DNA from: Pyrrhosoma nymphula
Lineage: Eukaryota; Arthropoda; Insecta; Odonata; Coenagrionidae
Reading direction: 5' to 3'
Assembly: GCA_963573305.1 (NCBI GenBank)
Contig: OY754339.1
Coordinates: 87,079,838 to 87,143,837 of the forward strand
DNA: 64,000 nt
Within the stretch, counting starts at the first letter, position 1. Each line of letters starts with the position of its first letter. Under the pieces are notes generated by a model. It saw only the letters and a list, made by a program, of their open reading frames with translations. It was not told the origin of the DNA and searched no databases. This document shows, one piece after another, positions 45,101 to 53,231 of the stretch. A program made the position numbers and the translations under genes.

Positions 45101-46109
45101 TTTGCCTCTCCTGACAGAAGCTCCAATTCCTATTTTAATTCCATCTCCTGTTGTTTTTTTCTGATATTTATTTTTCCTGATAACCATCGCTCGTTGAAAA
45201 GTATCAAGTTTGGTGATTTCCGGGAGAGTTCCAGGAAAAGGCTCGAGTCGTTCGGCGACCGTTTGGGAGAATTCTCGACAAATTCTTAAGGTGGTTTAGG
45301 CGAGATAGTGCCCTAGTCATAATGGAGACCATATTCAATTTTTTTTTATTTCAACGTCTGTAAGAAGTATGAAGTAAATATTATAGTATTAATGACGCAA
45401 ATATATTGTTATATATGACCAAAATTCTCAGTAATTAAATAAATAAAGCCACATAAGTCTCTAGCTTGATTCCTTTTTTTCATGTCGTACGACTGAAACC
45501 CCTTCAGATAGCAGAGTTTTTTTGCGATTCTGTAAAAATTACTTCTATGAGTACTAGAAATAGCATGTTTTCTTAACTATGGCAAATAGTTGAGAAAATG
45601 TGCAAACTATACACCGTTAGTTTTTTGACGAAATCTAGGTGCTAGGTGGCAGTAAATTCTTCTCGGGATTTCATCCGGGTAATCTCCTCAATCTCATCGA
45701 TGAAATCCTTTTTCATCGATGAGATTGAGGAGATTACCCGGATGAAATCCCGAGAAGAATTTACTGCCACCATTCGCCGGGAAAAAGTGAAGTCCTGCAT
45801 AGGTGCTAGGTGATCCTAATTTTTTTTACTGTTCTCCCTCTTGAGTGCACAGCCGTAATCTATCCCATGTAAAACAGCTTGTGTATTTTTAGGCAAATTG
45901 CTCCAAGAGTTGTTCGGCAAGGTGTTACTATTTTCATATAATTGGAAAGATGAGTTTTTTTCTTTAAAATGAGGCCAAATTCATCAAATTCTAGGCGAAG
46001 TGATTTTTCGATCAAACTACCTCAAACGTCATATCTTCTTTTTTTTCAGGATCGTACGGAGGTTTTCAAGTCTTTCCGTGAGGTTGACTCTGGCGTTCTG
46101 CTGTGCACG
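27123..46109 (+). CDS. DDX31: DEAD-box RNA helicase DDX31/Dbp7, exons 1-8 (3' incomplete)
   Basis: Nucleolar ATP-dependent RNA helicase; the yeast orthologue Dbp7 remodels pre-60S particles. Eight exons (each listed separately) give 501 codons without a stop. Domains by residue: K/P-rich N-terminus 24-135; isolated aromatic F137 and Q motif around Q163; motif I QTGSGKT 181-187; Ia PTRELA 218-223; Ib TPGR 268-271; DEAD 293-296; SAT 349-351; motif IV region ILVF 420-423; an acidic insert (DDDDDEEVEGE) near 453-463; start of motif V, GVLLCT, 496-501. The segment GGEKRKSEKARLRRG (247-261) is diagnostic of DDX31/Dbp7 among DEAD-box proteins. All catalytic residues seen are intact. ARGLD, HRIGR and the C-terminal extension lie beyond 64000. 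The gene is repeat-laden: introns 4, 5, 7 and 8 carry many transposons. Confidence 0.95.
27534..27902 (+). CDS. DDX31: DDX31 exon 2
   Basis: 123 codons between TTTGCAG and GTGAGT, phase 0 at both ends. Lys/Pro/Ser-rich and basic (PPKKFEKRSKTTGG...), as expected for the nucleolar-localising N-terminal extension. It ends in FSDLELHPHM, the family's pre-Q-motif segment with the isolated aromatic residue. Confidence 0.93.
28045..28194 (+). CDS. DDX31: DDX31 exon 3 (Q motif, Walker A)
   Basis: 50 codons between GAGCAG and GTAAGT. It reads VANLQQTLGIEKLTQVQKLA..., with the Q-motif glutamine, then SQTGSGKTLAYAVPLVE carrying the ATP-binding motif I. Phase 0 on both sides. Confidence 0.97.
28195..29776 (+). 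other. DDX31 intron 3
   Basis: AT-rich intron from GTAAGT to TGTGTAG. At 29496-29560 it contains a fragment of a LINE 3' UTR (CCTGCCATACACCCTGAGGT), and at 29580-29619 a 10-bp inverted repeat (CCAGGTATCA/TGATACCTGG). No other content recognised. Confidence 0.8.
29496..29560 (+). repeat. LINE 3'-UTR fragment
   Basis: ACCCCTGCCATACACCCTGA followed by GGTGGCTTTTAGGCTACC matches the 3' terminal signature of the LINE family that ends at 54010-54065 and, inverted, at 39640. Confidence 0.5.
29777..29893 (+). CDS. DDX31: DDX31 exon 4 (motif Ia)
   Basis: 39 codons between GTGTAG and GTAGGA, phase 0: ALHSKRPKTMRSDGVMAIVV, then VPTRELALQTYEWFLKLIK. PTRELA is helicase motif Ia, which contacts RNA. Confidence 0.96.
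30240..31020 (-). pseudogene. LINE RT C-terminal fragment in intron 4, interrupted
   Basis: On the minus strand 31016-30760 encodes MEEFCYLGSRIASNGRSKKD, RIAKSKEAFCQKRNLL and a degraded 'IYIWSVLYR' segment. After an inserted element (30468-30695) the sequence resumes with ETNLIGHILRHN and ends around 30240. It belongs to the same LINE type as 17490 and 20320. It lies opposite to DDX31 and is dead. Confidence 0.65.
30468..30695. mobile_element. piggyBac-like MITE
   Basis: Flanked by TTAA on both sides (30468-30471 and 30692-30695). The ends are inverted: TTAATCCTTTCACTGCTA on the left and TTAACCTTTCCACTGCTA when the right end is read inverted. TTAA target duplications and CCYTTT-type tips are the hallmark of piggyBac elements. 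About 220 bp, non-coding, sitting inside a LINE fragment within DDX31 intron 4. Confidence 0.65.
31021..31875 (+). other. Rest of DDX31 intron 4
   Basis: A 98-codon minus-strand frame (31408-31704) has no motif I recognise. The intron ends in a weak pyrimidine tract and GAACAG at 31870-31875. Confidence 0.5.
31876..32096 (+). CDS. DDX31: DDX31 exon 5 (Ib and DEAD)
   Basis: 73 codons plus two bases between GAACAG and GTGAGT. It begins PFTWVVPGYLAGGEKRKSEK, runs through NILVSTPGRLVDHI (motif Ib) and ends VLDEADRMLDLGYEKDIS plus the first two bases (AG) of a serine codon. Frame matches exon 4 (phase 0) and exon 6 (phase 2). Confidence 0.97.
33235..33798 (+). mobile_element. MITE family A, copy 3
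   Basis: Begins GGGTAGTAAGAGCGAAAAAT and ends TCGCTCAAACTACCTTAA. The full-length interior matches copies 1, 4 and 5 in the same order. It lies in the sense orientation inside DDX31 intron 5. Confidence 0.75.
34769..34852 (+). repeat. 21-bp minisatellite, about 4 units
   Basis: Unit ATGTTATATCATGATCAGGGG repeats at exact 21-base spacing starting 34770, 34791, 34812 and 34833. Units 1-3 are identical. Confidence 0.9.
34925..35020 (-). mobile_element. tRNA-derived SINE, copy 1
   Basis: On the minus strand a tRNA-like head reads CTAATACACCTGACTGACAA, then TTGGGAGACCCAGG and TTGGAATTCCC (a mutated B box). It is followed by the non-tRNA block ATGATTTTTTCAAGGTGAAT. The same head plus block recurs at 46451-46530 on the plus strand, so this is a family rather than a tRNA gene. 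It lacks a good acceptor stem. Confidence 0.6.
35265..35577 (+). CDS. DDX31: DDX31 exon 6 (SAT motif)
   Basis: Starts at CTCTTTAG|C, completing the split serine codon. It runs IVTALNKGQPWNRANENDED, then QTILLSATLTDAVNRLAGLA, ends IVWKCK and stops at AAG|GTTGGT. SAT is helicase motif III. The segment VPPKLRLVTLAAFI matches the family's VPSKLRL linker into the second RecA fold. Confidence 0.97.
35756..35959 (+). CDS. DDX31: DDX31 exon 7 (motif IV)
   Basis: 68 codons between GGGTAG and GTAAGT. ITEEKKILVFCGTQDMVDYL carries motif IV. A run DDDDDEEVEGE forms a lineage-variable acidic loop, then FFKLHGNMTQT aligns with the family's 'LHG-M-Q-ER' segment, completed by exon 8. Phase 0 at both ends. 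Confidence 0.96.
36436..37009 (+). mobile_element. MITE family A, copy 4
   Basis: Begins TTGAGGTAGTTAGAGCGAAA and ends CTCGCTCAACCTACCGTAA. Same internal order as copies 1, 3 and 5, in the sense orientation within intron 7. Confidence 0.75.
37265..38197. mobile_element. TTAA-flanked inverted-repeat element, SINE-interrupted
   Basis: Both ends carry the exact 17-bp inverted repeat TTAAGGTGGCTGGAGCG (37265-37281 and, inverted, 38181-38197). The interior is non-coding and contains the 5S-derived SINE at 37672-38051. Without the SINE the element is about 540 bp. The tips resemble family A (TTAAGGTAGTTTGAGCG), so the two families are probably moved by the same transposase, though interiors differ. 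Confidence 0.7.
37557..39369 (+). repeat. 467-bp tandem array, three units
   Basis: Units start at 37557, 38436 and 38903. Units 2 and 3 are exactly 467 bp and nearly identical. Unit 1 is longer because it holds the SINE (37672-38051 plus its duplication) and an extra stretch with the inverted terminal repeat. Each unit contains GATATGATTTTCTCGTAAAT and AATAACTTCCGTTTAAGG. The array thus begins inside the element at 37265 and continues into its right flank. Confidence 0.85.
37672..38051 (-). mobile_element. 5S-rRNA-derived SINE (SINE3 type), complete with TSD
   Basis: Read on the minus strand from 38051, the first ~95 bases follow 5S rRNA: GCCACGTTGAAACACCGGTT, then ACCGAAGTTAAGCAACGTTG (A box), GGGCCCGG, and TTGGATGGGTGACC (C box). 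A 280-base non-5S body follows, ending CCCCCCAACAACAATC. Identical 14-bp copies of CATCATATACATTA flank it (37658-37671 and 38052-38065), so this is a complete retroposed insertion and not a 5S gene. 5S-headed SINEs use an internal RNA polymerase III promoter; both boxes remain readable. Confidence 0.85.
39540..39870 (-). repeat. LINE 3'-UTR fragment (inverted)
   Basis: TACCTCAAGGGTGTGTGGCA at 39650-39669, and further blocks (GCATTAGCATAAATCGCTAA, GGAGGCGATGCCTCACAAGC), are the reverse complement of the 3' end of the LINE at 53232-54065. The coding part is absent. Confidence 0.65.
40611..41178 (+). mobile_element. MITE family A, copy 5
   Basis: Begins TTAAGGTAGTTTGAGCGAAA and ends CTCGCTCAAATTACCTTGAA. 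Full-length and sense-oriented in intron 7. Confidence 0.78.
43375..44071. mobile_element. Transib-like non-autonomous element with RSS-like ends
   Basis: A 697-bp element. Arms 43375-43600 and 43850-44071 are about 90% identical reverse complements. Both tips start CACAGTGGGAAATTTCGGGA. At each end CACAGTG is followed by a 22-bp spacer and ACAAAACCC, which matches the V(D)J nonamer ACAAAAACC at 8 of 9 positions. The 5-bp sequence CGGCG lies directly outside both tips (43370-43374 and 44072-44076). CAC-type heptamers and GC-rich 5-bp target duplications are the known signature of Transib, the RAG1-related transposons. No open frame, so it is a passenger element. It sits in DDX31 intron 7. Confidence 0.7.
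45286..46025 (-). mobile_element. MITE family A, copy 6 (inverted, interrupted)
   Basis: Begins TTAAGGTGGTTTAGGCGAGA and ends CGATCAAACTACCTCAA. The interior is the reverse of copies 3-5, apart from a 151-bp insertion at 45649-45799. Its right end stops about 24 bases before DDX31 exon 8. Confidence 0.75.
45645..45771. repeat. Perfect 61-bp palindrome inserted in a MITE
   Basis: Arms 45645-45705 and 45711-45771 are exact reverse complements, with the 5-base centre TCCTT. They lie within an insertion (45649-45799) flanked by the 13-bp direct repeat TAGGTGCTAGGTG (45636-45648 and 45800-45812). Arm sequence such as ACCCGGATGAAATCCCGAGA is related to single copies at 14988-15035 and 57064-57110. 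Confidence 0.85.
46050..46109 (+). CDS. DDX31: DDX31 exon 8 (start of motif V)
   Basis: 20 codons between TTTTTTTTCAG and GTGAGT, phase 0: DRTEVFKSFREVDSGVLLCT. It aligns with the 'ER--VF--F-----GVLLCTD-AARGLD' segment of DDX31; the aspartate and ARGLD should open the next exon, which is not in this window. Confidence 0.95.
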
Positions 46110-46450
46110 GTGAGTATTTTACTTCCATCCTTGATAACTTATCCAGTAAATTGTTAAGTTAAATTATTCTGTTATAAAGTCTATAAATTATATTTCATTG
46201 ATATTTCATTTGAATCTTTTTTGTTCTTAGTTCTGGCTGTACAACCGCACGTAGCATATTTGGTAATATGTTTTCTCGATTCTTGTACCTCGAGGTATAA
46301 TGGTTATCTAACGTTCGATGGTAACATTTTCCAAAACACAGCGAAATGCACAGATGACATGATACTCCCTCACGCAAGCAAGTGCACCAAAGGAATGCAC
46401 CAATATGCACCAAGGGGATGGAATTCGTCATTTCAAAATTGAAAACACCT

Positions 46451-46530
46451 TGCTGGCAATTGGGAAACCCGGATTCGAATCCCGGTCAAGTCATATGATT
46501 TTTTCATGGTGAATTTCATCCCTTAAGTGT
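46451..46530 (+). mobile_element. tRNA-derived SINE, copy 2
   Basis: TGGCAATTGGGAAACCCGGA, then TTCGAATCCCGG (intact B box), then ATGATTTTTTCATGGTGAAT. Same head and body as 34925-35020. The 5' half with the A box is missing or mutated. Confidence 0.6.
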
Positions 46531-46815
46531 ATATTTTTGTTGGTAAGTTCCCTCCTGAATCTATGTTGGCGTCTAGTTCTTCGCGAAATATTATTGTAGA
46601 GGACGCCGTAATACGTGCCAATCAGAATAACGGCGTTGATGAGTGACAATGTATCTGTCAATGCTCACGTTTACCGAGGTCAATACATTTCGGAGTTGGA
46701 GCAGTCTTGTCCACACTTGTCAGTTCAAAGAAGTGGCGACTCCAGGAGAAAGCGACTTTTATATCCATAAAATGTTTTCATGTTGTGGTGGCAAATTGGT
46801 TGAGCATTAATTGTT

Positions 46816-47325
46816 ATTATTAACACGCTTATTTTGACTTTACCTGTTTGTTTGTTGGTTTTTCTGGATGGAATCTTGTAATCGAAATCCAACCCACTTC
46901 CCAATGTTTAATAGAGGTAAAATTTGGCACACTTACTTACTCTCGATGACAATACATGAATCAGCCAATAAATTCACTAATTACCAAGTTAATCTACTGA
47001 AATGCAATGGTTTGCAATTAATATAAAGACTAAAAAAAGAAAATGATTACATATAAAAATACTTTCTTTTTGAAACCACGCTTATATTGAAGTGTACTAA
47101 AAAGTGAAAAATAATTTTTTCATCACTCGGGAAATAAAGGCATGGACACTTTTTTTAAAAATCAACATCCAGTCTCTGTCACTTATATCAACATCTATTC
47201 CAAAAGGGCCCACTTTTTATTAGCAGGGTGATGAAAATATTATTTTTTACTCTTTAGTATGTACCTACACTTGAATATAAGCGTGGTTTAAAAAAATTAA
47301 TTTTTTTACATATTATTATTTTTTA
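46816..47325 (+). repeat. Dispersed repeat C, copy 1, with hairpin end
   Basis: Shares colinear blocks with 57385-57975: TCTGGATGGAATCTTGTAAT, GGCACACTTACTTACTCTC, CACTTATATCAACATCTATT. Its right part (47077-47297) is an inverted repeat: CGCTTATATTGAAGTGTACT on the left pairs with the right-hand ACACTTGAATATAAGCG. No open frame. Confidence 0.6.
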
Positions 47326-49164
47326 CTGAATGGCGTTCTCTTGGGTGGCTGGTCGACGAGAACCGTGATATGCCTTCTCCAACTTCCTGGCTCCACACCC
47401 ATTTAGCCGCATACCCTTATTGAATAGTTTTGAGGAAGGCCACTCATTTCTGAAATTCTTGAAAACGAGAAAAAATCAAGTAAACAGTTCCTCTCTTTCC
47501 AATTTGGAATCGACCCATCAAGGAGGGAAATGTGCATAAACTTTAGAAATTCCACTTAAATGCTTGTTTATTACGACCTAGGTTTCAACACTTGTGTCAT
47601 CTCTAGTGTAAACACCTATTTCTCAACGCCTGGTGTCGTTGAAGTTGATACAAGGTTTTGAAACCTCAGTGGTTATAAACAAAATATTTAAGTAGGATCT
47701 TCATAATTGTTGCTCATTTCCTTTCTTGAGAAAAAAATCATAAAAATTCCAACGTTAATTAGAGCTCTGGTAATTCGTCTTGATTTGGACATAAGTCACT
47801 ACTGGATTAATTTGCCAGAACCATGTAATTAGTCCCGCATAGTTTTTGCGGATATCATACCGGTTAGTGTTTAATTATGAAATATTTACTCTCTCATACT
47901 TGAAACCATATTTATTAGAATCGGAATAGAAAACCTTGCTTACTAAACATGTGCTCCGTTTTCCAGGATAAGTATAAGTTACAAGCGCACCCACTTCCCT
48001 CTAGGTCTCATCAGCGATTAGTGTTGTCAGTGGCAAAGAATCAGTACCGTGAAATGGAAATAGTTTCCGACTTCAGCATAGATAACACATGGTTATAAAA
48101 TTATCATATCGTAGTTCTAGTCCAAATAATTCTCTTTAAACTTTCCTTAGTCAAAGATAAATATGTTCCACAGTATATCCGAAGGGAACAGCGTTGACTT
48201 TTCTTGTTTTTCTTTAAGTAACTGTCAAAGTTTAACTATTTTCCCGGAGCTTCGGCCTTCTTTGCTTTCTCGATGGAATAAATTATGTATTTATATAAAT
48301 TAAAAGTAATATATTCTCATTTGATAACGCTCAAAGAAAACTAATTAATATGATGTACTTATTTAAAAAAATAGTAATAGGCTTCAGTCTTTTTGAGATA
48401 TCTGGGGTTTCTCTTGGCTGACGAATTTGGACGCGGATAGGAGTATATTTCAGGGAGATAGTTTACTTAGTGGAGAAACAGTTTTGAGATGGCAACAATC
48501 GGACCCCATGATGCATTTCATATTGCATCAAAATCGTGATGCTTCTCATGAGGAACCTCGCATTCTCCTTGGTTTTGAAAGTAGGAATCCAGTGACTCCC
48601 CCTTGAAAAAAAGAGCAGCTAGAATTAATGTTACCTACTTCCATTCCAACCCGATGTAATAAGTAAACTGTTCCTGATGATGATCTCATGGCAACCGTGC
48701 TTAATCACGTGTCCCTTTGCACTTAATTATCTCCTGTTCTTAACGCAAGCTCTATAGTCTCTTCAAACGGTAGCCAACTTGCAACTCATGCTTCGTCTCC
48801 AAACAGCTAATGGTTGGTGCGCGATTCTCACGATTGAGTGCGCTGTTCAGCTGTACTCCCTTGGCTTGGCACAAAAAAGGGAATGCTCCCTTAGTTAATA
48901 GTAATGAATCAGCATGCTTCTTCACTGGAGAGAAAGGCTAACCTCCCATTTCCTTCTAGTTAGTGGAGTAGCTGCATTGCTTTTTATTGAGCATGCATTT
49001 TGTATCTCTCTTCTAATGTAGTATATCTCTATCTAGTATAATAATACTAGTATCTATATTCTAATATTTTGACAATTCTATCCGTAATGATCTACGACTG
49101 AGTGTCTTTGTGCTTTGAAATTGATCTAAACAATAGTAAATTTTCAACGAGTGCCAATTGTTCA

Positions 49165-49515
49165 AAGCCATCTACATCTACGTCTACATACTACCCCGCA
49201 AGCCGCCTCAATAGGCGTGTGGCGGGGGGTGTTAGGACACCAGCCGTTTACATATAAAAAGGAAACGCTCTAATGAAATTACGCCTAGCATTTATTGAAG
49301 TCCCTTATTGTTCGGGGGGGAAACGAATTCCCATACCTATCCGTTCGGCAAAATATCTCTCTTAATTTATCGTTTCTGTCGGACCTGGAAATATATTGGG
49401 GTTCTAATATGATGTTCTCCGTGTCGCTCTTAAAGATATCTATTCTCAATTGTTCAAGCAATCTAAGCTTAGCGCGCAGTCTCCGAGTCTCTACGAATTG
49501 CGAGCCATGTGTCAT
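49165..49515 (-). mobile_element. CR1-like LINE 3' end, copy 2
   Basis: The minus strand encodes VETRRLRAKLRLLEQLRIDI, then SDTENIILEPQYISRSDRND and ends NSFPPRTIRDFNKC with a stop. The 3' UTR repeats CTACCCCGCAAGCCGCCTC as in the copy at 6324. It is a strongly 5'-truncated insertion in intron 8. Confidence 0.7.
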
Positions 49516-52500
49516 TTATCCAACGGTAACTGGCGGATCCCGACCAAACATCGTAATGTGAAAGAAAACGAAAAGGCAATAGACATCTATTTTCGGAGAA
49601 GCGTTCATTACTCCCTTGATATCGATACATTTGCAATTGAAAAGTATCTTTAAAACTTCGTTGCTCGATGTAACTCGCTGCGCACAGATTGGCACTTTCA
49701 ATGTATGCATCGTAGTTACGTAGAAGTTCACCACAATAATTAATTGCTCTCGTTAACTTCTGATTCTATTTTTCTTCCAACTCAGGATGTTGGACGGATT
49801 TCCGTCTTCGTCATATGAAATCTCTGCCAATAACTCGCCAGTTCGTGGAGTTGTGCTTGAGGTCTCCATGTCATCATGCATCATCCGAAATTTCACTTAC
49901 GAATTACAACCCCAAAATGTTGTTTCTAACTTTGCGGAGCGCGAAGGAATAAATATCTCTTTACCCCAACATTGGGAAAAATTCATTTAAAACGGAAGTA
50001 GTCCTTAAGGAGGTTCTTCCGCGACTGTGTGAGTCGATGCAAATACTAAATTCCATTTTTTTTTGTTTATCTGGTTTAAAAAAAATCCTGCTTTTGCTGA
50101 TGGCATGCGTGACAAATGATCATTTCCAAATCATCTCTTAAAGATTCCAAAATTGCCAGAGATATAGGAGTCTAAAGTTGAATGGACGGGCAACCTTCCT
50201 ATAATAGCCATAATGTCATTTCATCCATCGCCTCTTCCCTCTTCTTCCCGATACATTCTAAGAGATGCCTTAAAAAGGCTTTTGTGAAGTCCACTTCTGC
50301 ACGAAATCCAACAGTATAAAGATTTAGGAAATACTTGTAAAAATATATTCGTCGCCACCGAGAATCGAACCACGGGCCTTCGATCGATGGATGAAATGAC
50401 GTCAGAGGTCGTTTTGCGGAAACAGAAAAAAATGCAACTTTCTACGATTAGTTATTTCGTTATTAGGCCTTAATGTTTCGAAGCAACTCCGTAAATCTAT
50501 ATAAAAAACCTTTGCAAATTTCATTTCAACGGTAATATCGGAAAAGCATTCGAATGATAATCCCCCATTAAGATACAAAATATGCAGATTATTCCTTCAA
50601 TATATATTTTATGAACACTTTTTATATCCATAGACGGCGACTGCGCAACAGGAAGCCAATGAAACAGAAATCACTGCTCCCTGCAGAAATATATTTCTAT
50701 GGAATTACCACATTCTGACTACAATTATCGTAGTAATTAGCTTATAACTCGAAAAACAAGGCAGTAAGAGGCGTACATTTTATTTTAGTTGATTTCCAGG
50801 GAGTTTTCGCTTGCTAGATACAATTTTTCGTGACAATTATATTTATATTAGTTAGAAAAATTCTATATTTCCGGCTTCAACAATTAGCATGGTCTTTAAA
50901 GGGACGATGACCCAAAACCGCGAAAAGTCTGCTAAATATCGATACATTTTATTTAAATTTTCACAATTTCGGCTGGAAAACAACATTCGGTTTTAAAAAT
51001 ATAAATCTCTGTTCAAGTTTCTTTCTGTTGGTACCTCTCCCGATTTCGTACGACTTTTATTTCCAATTAAACTATGCAAATGAAAAAAGGTCTGAACGAA
51101 ACCAAACGTCAGCTTTACCTGTTTTTCTTACGGCAGTCACTGAAAAATATATAAATACATAAATAATTTTACATATTTTACATAAACGTTTGACGTTTTT
51201 CTGAAATCAGCTCATCAAGACGATTAATACTCAATGTAAGTTGATGGGTGTCCGACTCCTGGAAGTTGGTAAACATTTCGAACATCGAAACACACATAAA
51301 CGCACTTTCTCCTTTATTCCTTTCCCCGTACCTGTATTCATATATCTACTATTATACCCTAATCCCATTTAAGGAACGTTCTACTTGCACTAAAGGCTAT
51401 GATTCGTTAGTGTCTGATGTTCGTACATGAAACTCGAGCGAGTATGTCCATGACGGCTCCTTGAGTTCTTGACTGCAGAAACTGTGTTGTGTTGCGTGAG
51501 CCCTCATCTGCGAAGCTTTGTTGCAAACCACACTTAAAATGTATTATGAATCCGGCACGCACTTTGCTCGACCGCAACTTGGCGTATGCGACGTGAAACT
51601 CTGCTTTGGTTCGATATCCGGGTGGGGGAAATCACCAGATACTTACCTTTTTTCGTGCATCGTTCCTTTCGTGAAAAGAAAATATATTTATAAGAGGGAA
51701 TATTGTGGTCGCGGTTGCCTTCGTCGGGAGCAGTGATTTCAGTGTCATCGGCTTCCTGTTGCGCGGATCTGTGTCGTGGCCAACGAACATTGTTTATTTT
51801 CTGAATAATCTGTGTATGTTGTCGTCAACGGGATACAGCCCTCGTAAAATCTCGTGGCAGATGCTCAGTGGACAGTTTTGGGAGTGGACAGTTCCGTTTC
51901 TTAAAAACCGGTCACTGCGGGTGAATTGGTAGTAACTTTGTGCCTTTTTTGTATTGATTAAATATCTCTAGTGAGTTGTTCACTTAATTATAGTTCACCT
52001 ATTATAACTATTCGATTGAGCGAATCACTGTTGAGTAGGTTGCCTACAACCTAGGGTAAAGACATGTCGCGAATTTGTAATAGAAACGGGTAGGATTATG
52101 CCTGTTATTTTTCACCAAGGCATAAACTCATAAAAATTGCGAAATTTCGTTTAATTTACCCTTATGTCACCCTTAATCTCTGTCCAAGGGTGAAAAGTGT
52201 CGTAATATTTATTAAATTACTAAAACTCTTCAAACTGGATGTTATTTTTGCCCTTCCTTATGCCGAACTCTTTATGCGAACCAGAATAGTACCTCATGCA
52301 GTAATATGACGCCGTAGGGAGGAGAATGCATACATCTATCAGGGTAGGTTGTATATGATACCAACCCGGAAATAGAAATATCATTGGAGGCCTTGTCTTA
52401 ATTTCAACTATCAGCATAAATTGCTAAAGACCTCTGCGTGCCGCCCTTTGGCTTTTGTTATTTGTTGTAACTTATTTGTTCAGAACATACCCGAATTATA

Positions 52501-53230
52501 TGAATCGCGTCCTTAGTACGATATTTTATCATACTCCGCTCTCGTGTTTTCAGTCCTTTCATCATAATGAAATGCAAATGTGCGTGAATATCTAATTTCC
52601 TATGGCGGCATTTTTCATTGCTATTTACGGAAATAATATTTGAAAAGATTTATAAATTTCAATGATTTTTTATGCGATATAAAAAGCATTCAATTTAATT
52701 TCGATGAAGGTGCCCAATCACACCAAACAAACTCATTGATATTATTGTTACCCGACATTTTATAGCATGACTAAAACAATTTCTTGCAATCATCACGAGA
52801 AATTGTGCAAATTATAGCGTTGACTTTGAAGATGTGATAAAATAATTCCCCTAGCCGTTCCGCTCCCACTTGGCTTCGTCAGACCCGCTAACCCAACCCC
52901 ACTGATCACAGTGGCTGCAAATATATCTAAGTTATTTGCCGTACCCATAGTGTGTTTCTTATTCCCTCGTCTTTAGAATTCCGTCCGTAATTGTGGTTCT
53001 CATCTTCGGGGACAGCATATTTTTCATATCCTTTAGCTTCATCGCTTTGTTCTGGTGTGAAGTATCTCCTACTCAAAATATTAAGTCCTTGTTGGCCCAT
53101 TTCTTCGATATGCAGTGATTATTTACGATGCTGAGTAAATCAGCATTCCTATATGCCGATTAAACACCTCCGAATACCTACTAATCCCTTTGGTGTAAGA
53201 ACTATATGTCCTCTAATCTCTGACTAAATT
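49516..53230. other. Unassigned intron-8 DNA
   Basis: No exon with DDX31 motifs, no RNA gene. The only hint is 50340-50400, which on the minus strand has GTGGTTCGATTCTCGG, a B-box-like sequence. Small frames at 51518-51932 look like chance. Confidence 0.4.
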
Positions 53231-53231
53231 T

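Larger units (their letters stand above)
35960..46049 (+). other. DDX31 intron 7 (10.1 kb, transposon-rich)
   Basis: From GTAAGT to TTTTTTTTCAG. It contains MITEs at 36436, 37265, 40611 and 45286, the 5S-derived SINE, the 467-bp array, a LINE 3' UTR and a Transib-like element. The stretches 41180-43369 and 44080-45285 show no recognisable gene or repeat. Confidence 0.85.

Noticed and set aside
46451..46500. tRNA gene
   Set aside because: B box is good but there is no acceptor stem or A box, and the same head plus body recurs at 34925.
49784..49840. Possible DDX31 exon 9 after CTCAG|GATGTTGG
   Set aside because: It reads D-V-G-R-I-S-V, not D-x-AARGLD, and meets a stop; the match to 'DV' is chance.
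50340..50400. tRNA-like B box on the minus strand
   Set aside because: No cloverleaf-forming partner sequences and no family copy seen.
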